64,000 bases of DNA. Origin: Lysobacteraceae bacterium. Its GTDB lineage: Bacteria > Pseudomonadota > Gammaproteobacteria > Xanthomonadales > Xanthomonadaceae. Positions 63,829-64,000 of this stretch are shown here, piece by piece. Position 1 is the stretch's first letter, and the number at the start of each line of letters is the position of its first letter. The notes beneath the pieces are model-generated. The model saw only the letters and a list, made by a program, of their open reading frames with translations, was not told the DNA's origin and made no database searches. A program made the translations under genes and the position numbers. The stretch spans positions 19,721-83,720 of the forward strand of contig JAEUPQ010000021.1 of assembly GCA_016789405.1 (NCBI GenBank). The letters are read 5' to 3'.

Positions 63829-64000
63829 ACCAAACCACCGAACGATGGCAGATAGCACAAAAAAAACGCCAACGACTACGGCTAAGTAAAAAGCATTACG
63901 AATATTGTAGCGAATGGCTGTGCTGCGATAACACGAAACACACCACGCGCTTGTGTAAGGGGCACCCCCAGGCGCATGGCGTAGGTGACCGGGTTGGCCA
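63823..64000 (-). CDS. Small membrane protein, C-terminal part, cassette gene
   Basis: At least 58 C-terminal residues, with CVSC in the soluble part and the helix FYLAVVVGVFFVLSAIVRWFGA at the end. The TAA lies in the attC core. The start lies outside or at the window edge. Confidence 0.6.
   Translation of the reverse strand, partial: GQPGHLRHAPGGAPYTSAWCVSCYRSTAIRYNIRNAFYLAVVVGVFFVLSAIVRWFGA

Larger units (their letters stand above)
56178..64000 (-). mobile_element. Chromosomal integron cassette array (distal end)
   Basis: At least 12 clear attC sites plus two to three degenerate ones bracket minus-strand genes. The intact sites share the pattern GCCTGAGTTAAGCCG...CGCGAAGCGG...CGGCTTGAATGAATTGTTAG with 7-bp outer cores. 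All cassettes read to the left, so attI and intI should lie to the right of 64000. No integrase, plasmid or transposon genes are in the window. In Xanthomonads such arrays are chromosomal and old. Confidence 0.93.

Overview
The window is high-GC DNA of a gammaproteobacterium, most likely of the family Lysobacteraceae (Xanthomonadaceae; Lysobacter-like). The evidence is a secreted alpha-lytic-type protease, a protein ending in the XVIPCD tag of Xanthomonadales type IV secretion effectors, an aceK/icd pair, an RluE/HrpB/QueF housekeeping set, and a cassette array with Xanthomonas-type attC sites. I saw no rRNA, tRNA, CRISPR array, insertion sequence or phage.

1-13.4 kb: a GDSL lipoprotein, an unknown protein, a secreted endonuclease I, a LytS/LytTR-type two-component pair, a DUF2306 membrane protein, hrpB, a sulfotransferase-like protein, a PKHD dioxygenase pair, rluE and a COG4798-type methyltransferase. 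13.6-20.8 kb: aceK and its target icd, a LysR regulator, three small orphan proteins and an alpha-lytic-type protease. 22.1-26.3 kb: a seven-gene minus-strand unit resembling a bufferin (copper-binding modified peptide) operon: CMD protein, YHS protein, precursor bufA, MNIO enzyme bufB, bufC, DoxX and DUF1348. A divergent LysR gene sits upstream. bufB carries a frameshift at a (GC)4 run.

26.4-31.1 kb: two tandem LysR paralogues, a GST and a PNPOx-FNR-ferredoxin fusion. 31.2-39.3 kb: SEC-C protein, lipoproteins, a LysM protein, queF, a VOC protein, an M20 amidohydrolase, an APC transporter, and a LAB_N/GT2 pair. 39.3-49.7 kb: a ParE-type toxin/antitoxin pair, parB-parA-rsmG, then PPTase, AMP-ligase, sialidase-like lipoprotein, putative type IV effector and a P-loop kinase, and then mnmG. 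These five genes separate mnmG from rsmG-parA-parB, which are commonly neighbours. A strong terminator with no coding sequence before it (49.9 kb) suggests a small RNA.

51.0-55.4 kb: PLP dehydratase, YdcF, NTF2, two cupins, GFA and a GH19 muramidase/chitinase. About 56.2-64.0 kb (continuing past the window) is the distal end of a chromosomal integron cassette array. All its genes are on the minus strand, each followed by an attC site, so the integrase and attI should lie to the right, outside the window. The six complete cassettes nearest the right edge have perfectly paired core sites. Towards the left the cores mismatch, stop codons are lost (two cassettes are fused in frame), a start codon is missing and the last attC sites are barely recognisable. 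This reads as an age gradient. Cassette products include an excalibur protein, a cold-shock/DUF1294 protein, a TPR protein, an Imm35-like/L7-L12-like protein, a MazG-like protein, a lipoprotein and several small membrane proteins.
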